DNA from: Kluyvera sp046569695
GTDB taxonomy: Bacteria; Pseudomonadota; Gammaproteobacteria; Enterobacterales; Enterobacteriaceae
DNA length: 64,000 nt
Assembly (NCBI RefSeq): GCF_046569695.1
Contig: NZ_JBKHUI010000011.1
Coordinates: 1 to 64,000, forward strand
Direction of reading: 5' to 3'
Position 1 is the stretch's first letter. Each line of letters opens with the position of its first letter. Made by a program: the position numbers and the translations under genes. A model generated the notes under the pieces. The model had not been told where the DNA came from, did not search any database, and saw only the letters and a program-made list of their open reading frames with translations. Shown here in pieces: positions 36,289 through 43,937 of this stretch.

Positions 36289-36621
36289 ATGGATAGAGGG
36301 GAAATCTGGCTCGTTTCACTAGACCCGATTGCCGGGCATGAACAAAGCGGAAGGCGCCCAGTGTTGATTGTTTCTCCGGCGTCCTTTAATCAGTTTACCC
36401 GGCTACCTGTGGTTGTTCCCGTGACCAACGGCGGAAACTTTGCCCGCGCAGCGGGATTTGCTGTTTCACTAGATGGTGCAGGAACAGAAACAACGGGGGT
36501 CATTCGTTGTGACCAGCCGAGGACCATTGATATGGAAGCCAGGAACGGTATGTGTCTGGAGCGAATACCTGACGTTATTGTGAATGAAGTGCTGGCCAGA
36601 CTGGAAGCCATTCTGAGCTGA
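36289..36621 (+). CDS. MazF/PemK-family mRNA endoribonuclease toxin
   Basis: A 110-residue protein with the hallmark N-terminal RGEIWLVSLDP, then GHEQSGRRPVLIVSP with the conserved arginine, the PVT motif and the Thr/Asp residues of the PemK/MazF active site (TGVIRCDQPR). It is most like ChpB. It is translated directly after the antitoxin with no gap. The pair lies at the right end of the island beside the tRNA and would select against island loss. Confidence 0.9.
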   Translation: MDRGEIWLVSLDPIAGHEQSGRRPVLIVSPASFNQFTRLPVVVPVTNGGNFARAAGFAVSLDGAGTETTGVIRCDQPRTIDMEARNGMCLERIPDVIVNEVLARLEAILS

Positions 36622-36652
36622 GACTTTAGGTTCAGAAGGCAAACGCACAAAA

Positions 36653-36680
36653 GTAAAAAGCCCGCTCGAAAGCAGGCTTT
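36653..36680 (-). terminator. terminator of tRNA-Asn copy 3 (island-borne version)
   Basis: On the minus strand, AGCCTGCT pairs with AGCGGGCT (one G-U pair) and runs into TTTTTAC. It differs from the displaced native terminator at 28171, as expected if this copy came with the island. Confidence 0.8.
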
Positions 36681-36682
36681 TC

Positions 36683-36704
36683 TAAATTTGGCTCCTCTGA
36701 CTGG
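36683..36704 (-). repeat. right attachment site within tRNA-Asn copy 3
   Basis: A 22-bp sequence identical to 28211-28232, in the same orientation, covering the 3' end of the intact tRNA gene including CCA. Confidence 0.92.
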
Positions 36705-36764
36705 ACTCGAACCAGTGACATACGGATTAACAGTCCGCCGTTCTACCGACTGAACTACAGAGGA
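36689..36764 (-). tRNA. asnV: tRNA-Asn (GTT), copy 3
   Basis: A 76-nt gene identical to the other copies, on the minus strand. By its position next to nac it corresponds to E. coli asnV. Its 3' end is the integration site of the ddmDE island. Confidence 0.96.
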
Positions 36765-36782
36765 ATCGTGTGAACGGGGCGC

Positions 36783-36811
36783 ATATTATCGATGTCACCC
36801 CGGCTTGTCAA
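36783..36811 (-). promoter_or_regulatory. tRNA-Asn copy 3 promoter
   Basis: On the minus strand, TTGACA (36811-36806) and TAATAT (36788-36783) with a 17-bp spacer, a consensus promoter that resembles that of copy 2. Confidence 0.9.
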
Positions 36812-36888
36812 AGGGTGAAAAGCGCTAATAAGTTCGTTTGCTGACAATTTCAGCAATTCCGCGCCATTTGCTGTTTTTTTGACTGTTC

Positions 36889-36905
36889 TGCACCGTGAAA
36901 GTGCA
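36889..36905 (+). promoter_or_regulatory. NtrC-binding site upstream of nac
   Basis: TGCAC-N7-GTGCA is a dyad matching the NtrC enhancer consensus. It is centred about 110 bp upstream of the sigma-54 promoter. Confidence 0.75.
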
Positions 36906-37000
36906 GAATTACCCCTTATGGGGCAGATCGTAAACTTCTGATAGCCGCAAAAAAGGGCCTCAGCGATAGGTTTACACGGTTTTACGGGCAATTTTAAAAC

Positions 37001-37016
37001 TGGCAAGCATCTTGCA
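37001..37016 (+). promoter_or_regulatory. sigma-54 promoter of nac
   Basis: TGGCAAGCATCTTGCA has the invariant GG at -24 and GC at -12 with exactly 10 bp between them. It lies 55 bp upstream of the nac ATG, as in Klebsiella, where nac is switched on by NtrC-P under nitrogen limitation. Confidence 0.9.
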
Positions 37017-37070
37017 ACTCCTCCGATTACTTAACGCCAGCGTGGCAGTGATTCCGAACCGGAGGCAAAA

Positions 37071-37988
37071 ATGAACTTAAGACGGCTGAAGTACTTTGTG
37101 AAAATCGTCGATATCGGCAGCCTGACTCAGGCCGCTGAAGTGTTGCATATCGCGCAGCCCGCTTTAAGCCAGCAGGTGGCGACGCTGGAGGGAGAGCTCG
37201 ATCAGCAGCTGTTGATTCGCACCAAGCGCGGCGTCACACCAACGGAAGCGGGTAAAGTGTTATATACCCATGCCAGGACAATTTTACGCCAGTGTGAACA
37301 GGCGCAGCTGGCGGTGAATAACGTCGGTCAGACCCTCAGCGGCACGGTATCCATCGGCCTTGCGCCGGGTACGGCGGCGTCATCTATTACCATGCCGCTG
37401 CTACAGGCGGTGCGTAACGAACTGCCGGAAGTGCTGGTGTATCTACATGAAAATAGCGGCACCGTGCTGAATGACAAATTGTTGAACGGTCAACTGGATA
37501 TGGCGGTGCTTTACGATCGCGCGCCGCTGGCGGGGATCGTCAGCCAGCCGCTGCTGAAAGAAGATCTCTATCTGGTGGGTACTCGCGATTGCCCAGGTCA
37601 AAGCGTCGATCTCACCGCGGTGGCGGAGATGAACCTTTTCCTGCCGCGGGATTACAGCGCGGTTCGCGCCCGTGTCGATGAGGCCTTCTCGCTGCGTCGC
37701 TTAACGGCAAAAATCATCGGTGAAATTGAGTCTATCTCTACGCTGACTGCCGCGATTGCTAGCGGAATGGGCGTGACGGTACTGCCAGAATCGGCGGCGC
37801 GTTCGCTGTGCAGCGCGGCAAACGGCTGGATGGCGCGGATCACGACTCCGTCGATGAGCTTGCCGCTGTCGTTAAACGTATCGGCGCGTGGTCAACTGAG
37901 CCCGCAGGCGCAGGCGGTGAAAGAGATCCTGATGTCGCTGGTCAGCCGACCAATGCTGGATAACCGTGAACTGCTGCTGGTGAGCTAA
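37071..37988 (+). CDS. nac: nitrogen assimilation control regulator Nac
   Basis: A 305-residue LysR-family protein with the N-terminal helix-turn-helix (SLTQAAEVLHIAQPALSQQV) and sequence and length as in Klebsiella Nac. It activates sigma-70 operons such as hut and ure and represses gdhA during nitrogen limitation, without needing a co-inducer. GGAGG precedes the ATG. The upstream region is the classic NtrC/sigma-54 arrangement. cbl follows about 100 bp later on the same strand. Confidence 0.96.
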   Translation: MNLRRLKYFVKIVDIGSLTQAAEVLHIAQPALSQQVATLEGELDQQLLIRTKRGVTPTEAGKVLYTHARTILRQCEQAQLAVNNVGQTLSGTVSIGLAPGTAASSITMPLLQAVRNELPEVLVYLHENSGTVLNDKLLNGQLDMAVLYDRAPLAGIVSQPLLKEDLYLVGTRDCPGQSVDLTAVAEMNLFLPRDYSAVRARVDEAFSLRRLTAKIIGEIESISTLTAAIASGMGVTVLPESAARSLCSAANGWMARITTPSMSLPLSLNVSARGQLSPQAQAVKEILMSLVSRPMLDNRELLLVS

Positions 37989-38090
37989 GCTTATATTCCA
38001 TTCAGATATAACTTGCTGGTTTTTATTATTTGTTCACAAGGGCATCAGACTTTAACAATAGTTCAACGTCTGATTGACCCGGAGAGAAGC

Positions 38091-39041
38091 GTGAACTTCC
38101 AGCAGCTCAAAATAATTCGTGAAGCGGCACGGCAGGATTACAACCTGACCGAAGTTGCCAATATGCTTTATACATCGCAGTCCGGCGTGAGCCGGCATAT
38201 TCGTGAGCTCGAAGAAGAGCTGGGGATTGAGATTTTCATCCGCCGCGGTAAACGCCTGTTAGGGATGACGGAGCCGGGTAAAGCCCTGTTGGTGATTGCC
38301 GAACGCATACTGAATGAGGCCAGCAACGTCCGACGTCTGGCCGATCTTTTTACCAACGATGCGTCCGGCGTGCTGACGATTGCCACCACGCACACTCAGG
38401 CTCGCTATAGCCTGCCGCCGGTAATTAAAGCCTTCCGGGAAATTTTCAAAGACGTGCGCCTGGAGCTGATTCAGGGCACGCCGCAGGAAATCGACGCGCT
38501 GCTGCATAACGGCGGGGCGGATATCGGGATTGCCAGTGAACGCCTCAGCAATGACGCGACGCTGGTGGCCTTCCCGTGGTTCCGCTGGCATCACAGCCTG
38601 CTGGTTCCGCAGGATCATCCACTGACTCAAACCTCGCCGCTGACGCTGGAGGACATCGCCCGCTGGCCGCTTATCACCTACCGCCAGGGGATCACCGGGC
38701 GTTCCCGTATTGATGAAGCCTTTAACCGCAAGGGGCTGACGCCAGATATCGTACTGAGCGCGCAGGATTCTGATGTGATTAAAACCTACGTTGAGCTGGG
38801 GCTCGGCATTGGCCTTGTGGCTGAGCAGTCCGGCGACCCGCAGGAGTCTGGCAGCCTGGTGCGCCTGGATACCCATCACCTGTTCGACGCAAATACCGTC
38901 TGGCTGGGGCTTAAGCGCGGGCAATTGCAGCGCAACTATGTATGGCGCTTTATTGAGCTCTGTAATGCCGGGCTGTCGCTTGAGGAGATTAAACGCCAGG
39001 CGATGGAGCTGGAAGAGTCGGTGCTGGATTACCAGATTTAA
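38091..39041 (+). CDS. cbl: Cbl, CysB-like LysR regulator
   Basis: A 316-residue LysR protein very close to E. coli Cbl, the activator of sulfonate-sulfur genes (ssu, tau) under sulfate limitation. The helix-turn-helix NLTEVANMLYTSQSGVSRHI is intact. GTG 38091 follows GGAGAG and gives the family length; an upstream in-frame start at 38013 lies between nac and this site without support. In E. coli cbl is co-transcribed with nac and responds to Nac, and the same order is kept here. Confidence 0.95.
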   Translation: MNFQQLKIIREAARQDYNLTEVANMLYTSQSGVSRHIRELEEELGIEIFIRRGKRLLGMTEPGKALLVIAERILNEASNVRRLADLFTNDASGVLTIATTHTQARYSLPPVIKAFREIFKDVRLELIQGTPQEIDALLHNGGADIGIASERLSNDATLVAFPWFRWHHSLLVPQDHPLTQTSPLTLEDIARWPLITYRQGITGRSRIDEAFNRKGLTPDIVLSAQDSDVIKTYVELGLGIGLVAEQSGDPQESGSLVRLDTHHLFDANTVWLGLKRGQLQRNYVWRFIELCNAGLSLEEIKRQAMELEESVLDYQI

Positions 39042-39217
39042 CGCCGCGCCCTCTGGGGCGCGCTGCTTCTTACCCCGCCGTTTCTTCTCATCACCTCATC
39101 ATATTCTGGGCCAGAAAACTGGCACCTGGTTTAGTCTATGTTTAAAAGGCACATCGCAGGATCGCAGGTGATTTTACGATAACCCCTTATGAACAGAGAG
39201 ATAATCCGGATAGCACT

Positions 39218-40885
39218 ATGGCAATGATGCGTTTAACCCGACTGCTGAATACGTCTGGCAAGAGAATGATCTCATGGGCGAAAAAGGCGTTTATCGGCCT
39301 GGTCGTAGTCATCATTGTCTTTTTTATCGGTCGCATCTATGAATCCCAGCGCGGTCCGGCGTTGCACCGTTGGCATACCTGGACGGCGGATGAAATGACC
39401 GCCGGTGAGATCGATAATGCAACGTTTGCCGACTATCAGGCACGGGAAGCGTCGATTTTCCGTGATATGAAAAACAAGATTACCGATACGCTGAGCGCTG
39501 ATGAAAAAACGGCGATCAACCGTTTTTATGCCCAAAGCCTGGTCTATCCCGATAAGTTTCAGCCTGACTGGAATCGCTCCTTTATTTTGCTGCCTGAGGG
39601 CAACCCTCGCGGTGCTGCGGTGCTGCTTCACGGCCTGACGGACTCTCCCTACAGCGTGCGCTATCTGGCACAACGTTATCAGCAGCAGGGGTTTATTGCC
39701 GTTGTTCCCAGACTACCGGGGCACGGTACCGCGCCGGGGGCGTTAACCGGCGTCGACCGCGAACAGTGGATAGCGGCAACGCGCATGGCCGTGCGCGAAG
39801 CGACGCGGCTGGCGGGAAATGATGTTCCGCTGCATATTGTCGGTTACTCCAACGGCGGGGCGCTAGCGATGAAATATGCCCTCGATAGCCTGGAAGATGC
39901 CTCGCTGCGTCGGCCGCAGCAGATAATCCTGCTATCGCCGATGATCGGTGTGACCGCCTTTGCCCGTTTTGCGGGGCTCGCCGGGCTGCCAGCGATATTC
40001 CCCGCCTTTGCTCGTGCGGCGTGGCTTAACGTCGTGCCAGAGTTTAATCCTTATAAATATAACTCGTTCCCGGTTAAGGCCGCGCGCCAGTCGTGGTTGC
40101 TATCTCAGGCGCTGCAGCAGCAAATCGTGCAGGAATCGCAAAATAAGCGGCTGGCTGAGCTGGCGCCGGTGCTGACGTTTCAATCGGTAATGGACTCCAC
40201 GGTGAGCACCCGGGCGGTGGTCGATTCGCTCTATCGCTATTTGCCGGATAACGGCAGTGAGCTGGTCATTTTTGATATTAATCAGGCGGCGAATTTACGC
40301 GCGCTGTTCAGACCGTCGTCCTACTCGGCGGTGAACACTTTGCTGCCGCCAGCGCCAGGGTTATACACGACCACGGTTATCACCAACACCGCGCCGGACA
40401 CCAATCAAACGGTGGCGCGCTCGACGAAGGCTGGTGCGCTGACGGAGACCGTGACGCCTCTGCATATCGCCTGGCCGCAGGATATGTATTCGTTGTCGCA
40501 CGTGGCGGTGCCTTTCCCGCTGACCGACTCACTTTATGGCCGGGACCCGCAACAGAGAAATCGTTACGGCATTAGTCTGGGCACAATTTCGCTGCGCGGA
40601 GAGACGGCGACGCTGAGCGTGGGGCTGGATACGCTGATGCGCGTCACCTCTAACCCCTTTTTCCCGTGGATGATGGCGCGTGTTCAGCAGCATATTGCCT
40701 GTAGTGAGCGGCCTGACGTTATCGCCTGCCTCCGGGAAGCCGTGTCAGAACAGAGCAAGGTGCAAAAGGGTGCGGACAGCGATTCCGGCGAGCGCGCCGG
40801 TGGCGGCGTAGCGGAACAGGCGCACGAAGCGGGAGCTCACGCCCAGAAAAATGCCGATGCCAGGAAGATCGAAGGTCTGAACTAG
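39218..40885 (+). CDS. membrane-anchored alpha/beta hydrolase
   Basis: A 555-residue protein with one N-terminal membrane segment (about residues 24-42) followed by a periplasmic-type domain. The hydrolase fold shows LLHGLTDSPYS near residue 138 (oxyanion region) and the nucleophile elbow GYSNGG near residue 210. The last 46 residues or so are low-complexity (Gly, Ala, Glu, Lys rich) and overlap the converging Gate-domain gene by 141 bp, so they may be non-homologous read-through. Likely an esterase or lipase; substrate unknown. Confidence 0.8.
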   Translation: MAMMRLTRLLNTSGKRMISWAKKAFIGLVVVIIVFFIGRIYESQRGPALHRWHTWTADEMTAGEIDNATFADYQAREASIFRDMKNKITDTLSADEKTAINRFYAQSLVYPDKFQPDWNRSFILLPEGNPRGAAVLLHGLTDSPYSVRYLAQRYQQQGFIAVVPRLPGHGTAPGALTGVDREQWIAATRMAVREATRLAGNDVPLHIVGYSNGGALAMKYALDSLEDASLRRPQQIILLSPMIGVTAFARFAGLAGLPAIFPAFARAAWLNVVPEFNPYKYNSFPVKAARQSWLLSQALQQQIVQESQNKRLAELAPVLTFQSVMDSTVSTRAVVDSLYRYLPDNGSELVIFDINQAANLRALFRPSSYSAVNTLLPPAPGLYTTTVITNTAPDTNQTVARSTKAGALTETVTPLHIAWPQDMYSLSHVAVPFPLTDSLYGRDPQQRNRYGISLGTISLRGETATLSVGLDTLMRVTSNPFFPWMMARVQQHIACSERPDVIACLREAVSEQSKVQKGADSDSGERAGGGVAEQAHEAGAHAQKNADARKIEGLN

Positions 40886-41677
40886 CAGCCCGGCTGAGGC
40901 GTTAATCTGACTCACGGTGATTTTCCCCTGCTGAACCAGTTCAGAGACGACGCCAAAGTAGGCCGTGCCGCCAGCTACGCATTTGACCAGCGCGGGGAGT
41001 ACAAAGTTAACCGGAATATGCAGCCACACCAGTAACGGCATCAACAGTTGTTGGAGCATCTCAATCAGGCCAGCTGATTTCATTACGCCGACGATAGCCA
41101 GCGACAGGATAAGCATGGGCACTGCGCCAAGCGCCAGACGAATGGCATCGGAGCCCGCGCTGTTAATAACCGAAATAATCCCCTGATTGTTTTTCTCGGC
41201 GTCAGGCAATGCCTCGGCTCGGGCGTTCTCTAACACCGATAGCCGACGCCCCGTGACGTGCCAGGTGACCGCTGCGGCGAATAGTCCCCCTGCGATTGAG
41301 ATAACGATGGAGGCCAGCCAGTGCAGGCCAAACGGGGTGAGCGGATAGAAGACGTTGCCCTGGCCCATCGCGAAGAGCATCGCCAGCGTTGCGGCCATCT
41401 GCCGGTCTGAAACGCCGCGCTTATCCATAATGGCGAGAGTTGCCAGCGGAGCGGCAAAGCTGACGAAATTCATCTGGATAAGCGCAAAGGCGCTCATCCC
41501 AGTGAGACCAAACGGTTTAAGCAGCGGGGCGAGCCAGCGCACGATAACGTCCAGTACGCCGCGCACTTCCAGGTATTTCATGACGATGAGCATAACCACC
41601 ATGATCGGCAGCAGCGTATAGAGCGCTACATCGACGGAGGTTTTCCCCGCCGACATAATGATGCTGATGAAATCCAT
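40745..41677 (-). CDS. Gate-domain (nucleoside recognition) membrane protein
   Basis: A 310-residue inner-membrane protein with about eight hydrophobic segments. It has two Gate-like repeats, the first around NFVSFAAPLATLAIMDKRGV and the second around VKCVAGGTAYFGVVSEL. Related YjiG/YjiH and spore-maturation proteins are thought to move nucleosides or other small solutes, but no substrate is proven. Its 3' end overlaps the opposite hydrolase gene by 141 bp. Confidence 0.75.
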   Translation of the reverse strand: MDFISIIMSAGKTSVDVALYTLLPIMVVMLIVMKYLEVRGVLDVIVRWLAPLLKPFGLTGMSAFALIQMNFVSFAAPLATLAIMDKRGVSDRQMAATLAMLFAMGQGNVFYPLTPFGLHWLASIVISIAGGLFAAAVTWHVTGRRLSVLENARAEALPDAEKNNQGIISVINSAGSDAIRLALGAVPMLILSLAIVGVMKSAGLIEMLQQLLMPLLVWLHIPVNFVLPALVKCVAGGTAYFGVVSELVQQGKITVSQINASAGLLVQTFDLPGIGIFLGVSSRFVRLFRYAATGALAGIAVRTLLHLALF

Positions 41678-41811
41678 CTATTTCTCGGTGACAGCAAGCG
41701 GAAAAAATAATGAGCGTCATCATAGTCCTCATAGGGAGGAAATGAAATTGTCGTTGCGGGCTAATCTGTCCTGAAGGGCGCGGTGAACTGTACCGGGGTA
41801 TAACAAATGCA

Positions 41812-41849
41812 GAAAAGCAAAAAGCCCGCTTAGTTTCCTAAGCAGGCTT
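41812..41849 (-). terminator. terminator of tRNA-Asn copy 4
   Basis: On the minus strand, AGCCTGCTTAG pairs with CTAAGCGGGCT and runs into TTTTTGCTTTTC. Confidence 0.88.
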
Positions 41850-41857
41850 CTTAAATG

Positions 41858-41933
41858 TGGCTCCTCTGACTGGACTCGAACCAGTGACATACGGATTAAC
41901 AGTCCGCCGTTCTACCGACTGAACTACAGAGGA
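41858..41933 (-). tRNA. asnT: tRNA-Asn (GTT), copy 4
   Basis: A 76-nt tRNA identical to the other three copies, on the minus strand next to mtfA, matching E. coli asnT in position. The adjacent sequence shows no displaced 3' fragment, so this copy is unoccupied. Confidence 0.96.
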
Positions 41934-41951
41934 ATCGTGTGAACGAGGCGC

Positions 41952-41980
41952 ATAGTACTGGCACCCGATAATTGTGTCAA
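41952..41980 (-). promoter_or_regulatory. tRNA-Asn copy 4 promoter
   Basis: On the minus strand, TTGACA (41980-41975) and TACTAT (41957-41952) are spaced by 17 bp. Confidence 0.88.
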
Positions 41981-42033
41981 CACTAAATTTAACTCGCTGA
42001 TTCAAATGGATGAATTTAGCGCAAGATGTTGTT

Positions 42034-42828
42034 TTAGTGAACTACTGGGGGATTTTCATCCTGTTCGCTGTTATCGCGCAACCGCTGCAGTGGATCCTGG
42101 CGGTAGAAGCCGCAGAAACGCTGCCACAGCGCCGGGAAGCGTGGGGCGAAAAGTTCAGGTGCGCTGAAAAAGTATTCAGAGAGTACGGCAAAGCATTCCG
42201 CGGGGTCAGTAGCGGCATAGGCATCGATGCTGGCCGCATTTTCGCCAACTAAATCAATCTCATCCTGAATGTTATTCATCGCCGCATGAAGGTCATGCTC
42301 CCAGCCTGCGACTTCGCGCAGCGGGATAAAGGGCACGCCGCTGGCGCGATCGCCGTTGCGGGTATCCAGCTTATGCGCCACTTCATGAATGATGAGGTTA
42401 AAACCGGAGGCATCGAACGAGTCCTGAATATCCAGCCAGTTGAGCACAATCGGCCCCTGCTGCCAGCTTTGACCAGACTGAACAACGCGTTGATTGTGCA
42501 CCAGGCCGATATCATCTTCCCATTCGTCGTCAACGATAAAAGGCGCCGGGTAGATCAACACTTCATGGAAACCGTCGAGCCACTCGATCCCCAGTTCCAG
42601 AATCGGTAGACAGAAGAGCAGGGCAATACGTGCTTCGATAATAGGTTCCGCCGTCAATCCTTGCAGAAACACCAGCCGCTTTTGCTGTAAAAAACGGTCA
42701 GCCAACTGCACCAGTTTGACCTGTTCGTCGTCCGACAAATTCGCTAACAGAGGTATCGCCAGAGCTTCCGCCCACGGTAAGTCGGTTATCTCGGCAGTGT
42801 CACTTGCTTTCCAGGGCCATTTAATCAT
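42034..42828 (-). CDS. mtfA: MtfA, Mlc-titration factor and zinc aminopeptidase
   Basis: A 264-residue cytoplasmic protein with the zinc motif H148-E-V-A-H152 and a downstream glutamate in the DPAECFAVLSEYFF segment, as in anthrax lethal factor-like peptidases. In E. coli and Klebsiella MtfA binds the repressor Mlc and thereby raises ptsG expression. ATG 42828 gives the E. coli length; an upstream in-frame start adds 11 residues. Confidence 0.95.
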   Translation of the reverse strand: MIKWPWKASDTAEITDLPWAEALAIPLLANLSDDEQVKLVQLADRFLQQKRLVFLQGLTAEPIIEARIALLFCLPILELGIEWLDGFHEVLIYPAPFIVDDEWEDDIGLVHNQRVVQSGQSWQQGPIVLNWLDIQDSFDASGFNLIIHEVAHKLDTRNGDRASGVPFIPLREVAGWEHDLHAAMNNIQDEIDLVGENAASIDAYAATDPAECFAVLSEYFFSAPELFAPRFPALWQRFCGFYRQDPLQRLRDNSEQDENPPVVH

Positions 42829-42921
42829 CGTTTTGCTCGCAAACTCGTCACTTGAACGCAATTGAAGAGACTGGGTCTGTTAAAATGCCAAATAACCTGG
42901 CATGATGGCAACCATCAAAAC

Positions 42922-43011
42922 GGAGAGATGCCAGAGCGGCTGAATGGACCGGTCTCGAAAACCGGAGTAGGGGTAACTCTACCGGGGGTTCAAATCCCCC
43001 TCTCTCCGCCA
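42922..43011 (+). tRNA. serU: tRNA-Ser (CGA)
   Basis: A 90-nt class II tRNA starting GGAGAGATGCCAGAGCGGC, with anticodon CGA in GGTCTCGAAAACC, a long variable arm and encoded CCA. It corresponds to E. coli serU, which also lies near mtfA and asnT. Confidence 0.96.
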
Positions 43012-43170
43012 CTTTTCAACGAGTTATATCCCCTCAGTTCTCCAGTAAATTTCCCTTTTCTGAAACGTCCGTAGAATATTTTCGTAACCGCCGACCGTCA
43101 CTTCATTCTGTCCGCAATTGTGACATTGAACACAGGAATATCGCGTTTCCGGTTTATTACCTGGATCGAT

Positions 43171-43905
43171 TCAACGTCGCTTCCCCGCGTTCCTTCTACC
43201 TAGCGCAAAGCACATCAGCGGCAGCGGCAGGGTCACAATCAGCAGCATCCACAGCAGCGTATACACCGCATCCACGCCGTCGTTTTGCAGATTGGTATAG
43301 AGTTTGACCGGGATCCCTTGAGGAAAATAGGCGAAAATCATCACAATGCCAAATTCACCGACGGCCCGCACCCAGGCAAGAGTAACGGCAGAAGCGAGGC
43401 CGGGGAAGGCGATGGGGAGCGTGAGGTAGCGAAAGCGATTCCAGCCCGAAGCGCCGAGAGTCTGGCCGGCTTCGAGAATATCTTTGGGCACGGTAACGAA
43501 CGCTGAGCGGGCGACCACAATGAAGTAGGGTAGCGAACCGTATATCTGCGCCAGCACAAAGGCTGCCGGATTGTTGACCAGCGTCACGCCAAGTTTTGAG
43601 ATCCACGTGCCGACTAACCCATAGGGCCCCAGCGCCGAGACCAGCAGGATACCCATTGCCAGCGGTGGCGTGAGCAAGGGGATCATCACCAGCAATTCAC
43701 CCAGTAAACGGCGGCGTCCACTTGCCTGCGAAAGCCACCAGGCGACGGGGAGCCCAATCGCGACCGTGATGCATAGCGCTACGCCTCCGAGCCCCATCGA
43801 GACGGCGATGGCATCCCCGTCTCGCCATGCCAGCTGCAAATGGTGCCACGGCGAAACGCTAACCAGAGTAATAAAAGGAATGCTCAGCAGGAGAATAGCG
43901 GGCAA
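43171..43905 (-). CDS. ABC transporter permease, molybdate/tungstate-type
   Basis: A 244-residue inner-membrane permease with about six helices. It has the EAA-type loop EAGQTLGASGWNRFRYLTLP, which contacts an ATPase, so it is a real ABC subunit of the CysT/ModB group. The start is uncertain: TTG 43905 is used here, but the frame stays open upstream and no ATG or GTG with a ribosome site is seen. Translation may be coupled to the upstream binding protein, 32 bp away. No ATP-binding gene follows; the next gene is tRNA-Ser on the opposite strand. Confidence 0.8.
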   Translation of the reverse strand: MPAILLLSIPFITLVSVSPWHHLQLAWRDGDAIAVSMGLGGVALCITVAIGLPVAWWLSQASGRRRLLGELLVMIPLLTPPLAMGILLVSALGPYGLVGTWISKLGVTLVNNPAAFVLAQIYGSLPYFIVVARSAFVTVPKDILEAGQTLGASGWNRFRYLTLPIAFPGLASAVTLAWVRAVGEFGIVMIFAYFPQGIPVKLYTNLQNDGVDAVYTLLWMLLIVTLPLPLMCFALGRRNAGKRR

Positions 43906-43937
43906 AGAGAGCCAGCCCGCTATTTTGCCAGGGCGGT

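Larger units (their letters stand above)
28211..36704. mobile_element. 8.5-kb genomic island in tRNA-Asn (copy 3), carrying DdmDE-like defence
   Basis: The island is bounded on the left by a displaced tRNA 3' fragment and on the right by the intact tRNA-Asn whose 3' end was rebuilt by the insert. The interior is visibly AT-richer than the flanks. Contents in order: a 466-bp leader region, ddmD-like and ddmE-like genes, a 3' remnant on the minus strand, a degraded element gene, and a MazE/MazF-type pair. I find no integrase, excisionase or transfer gene. It therefore looks like the fixed remainder of a larger integrative element. Confidence 0.88.
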
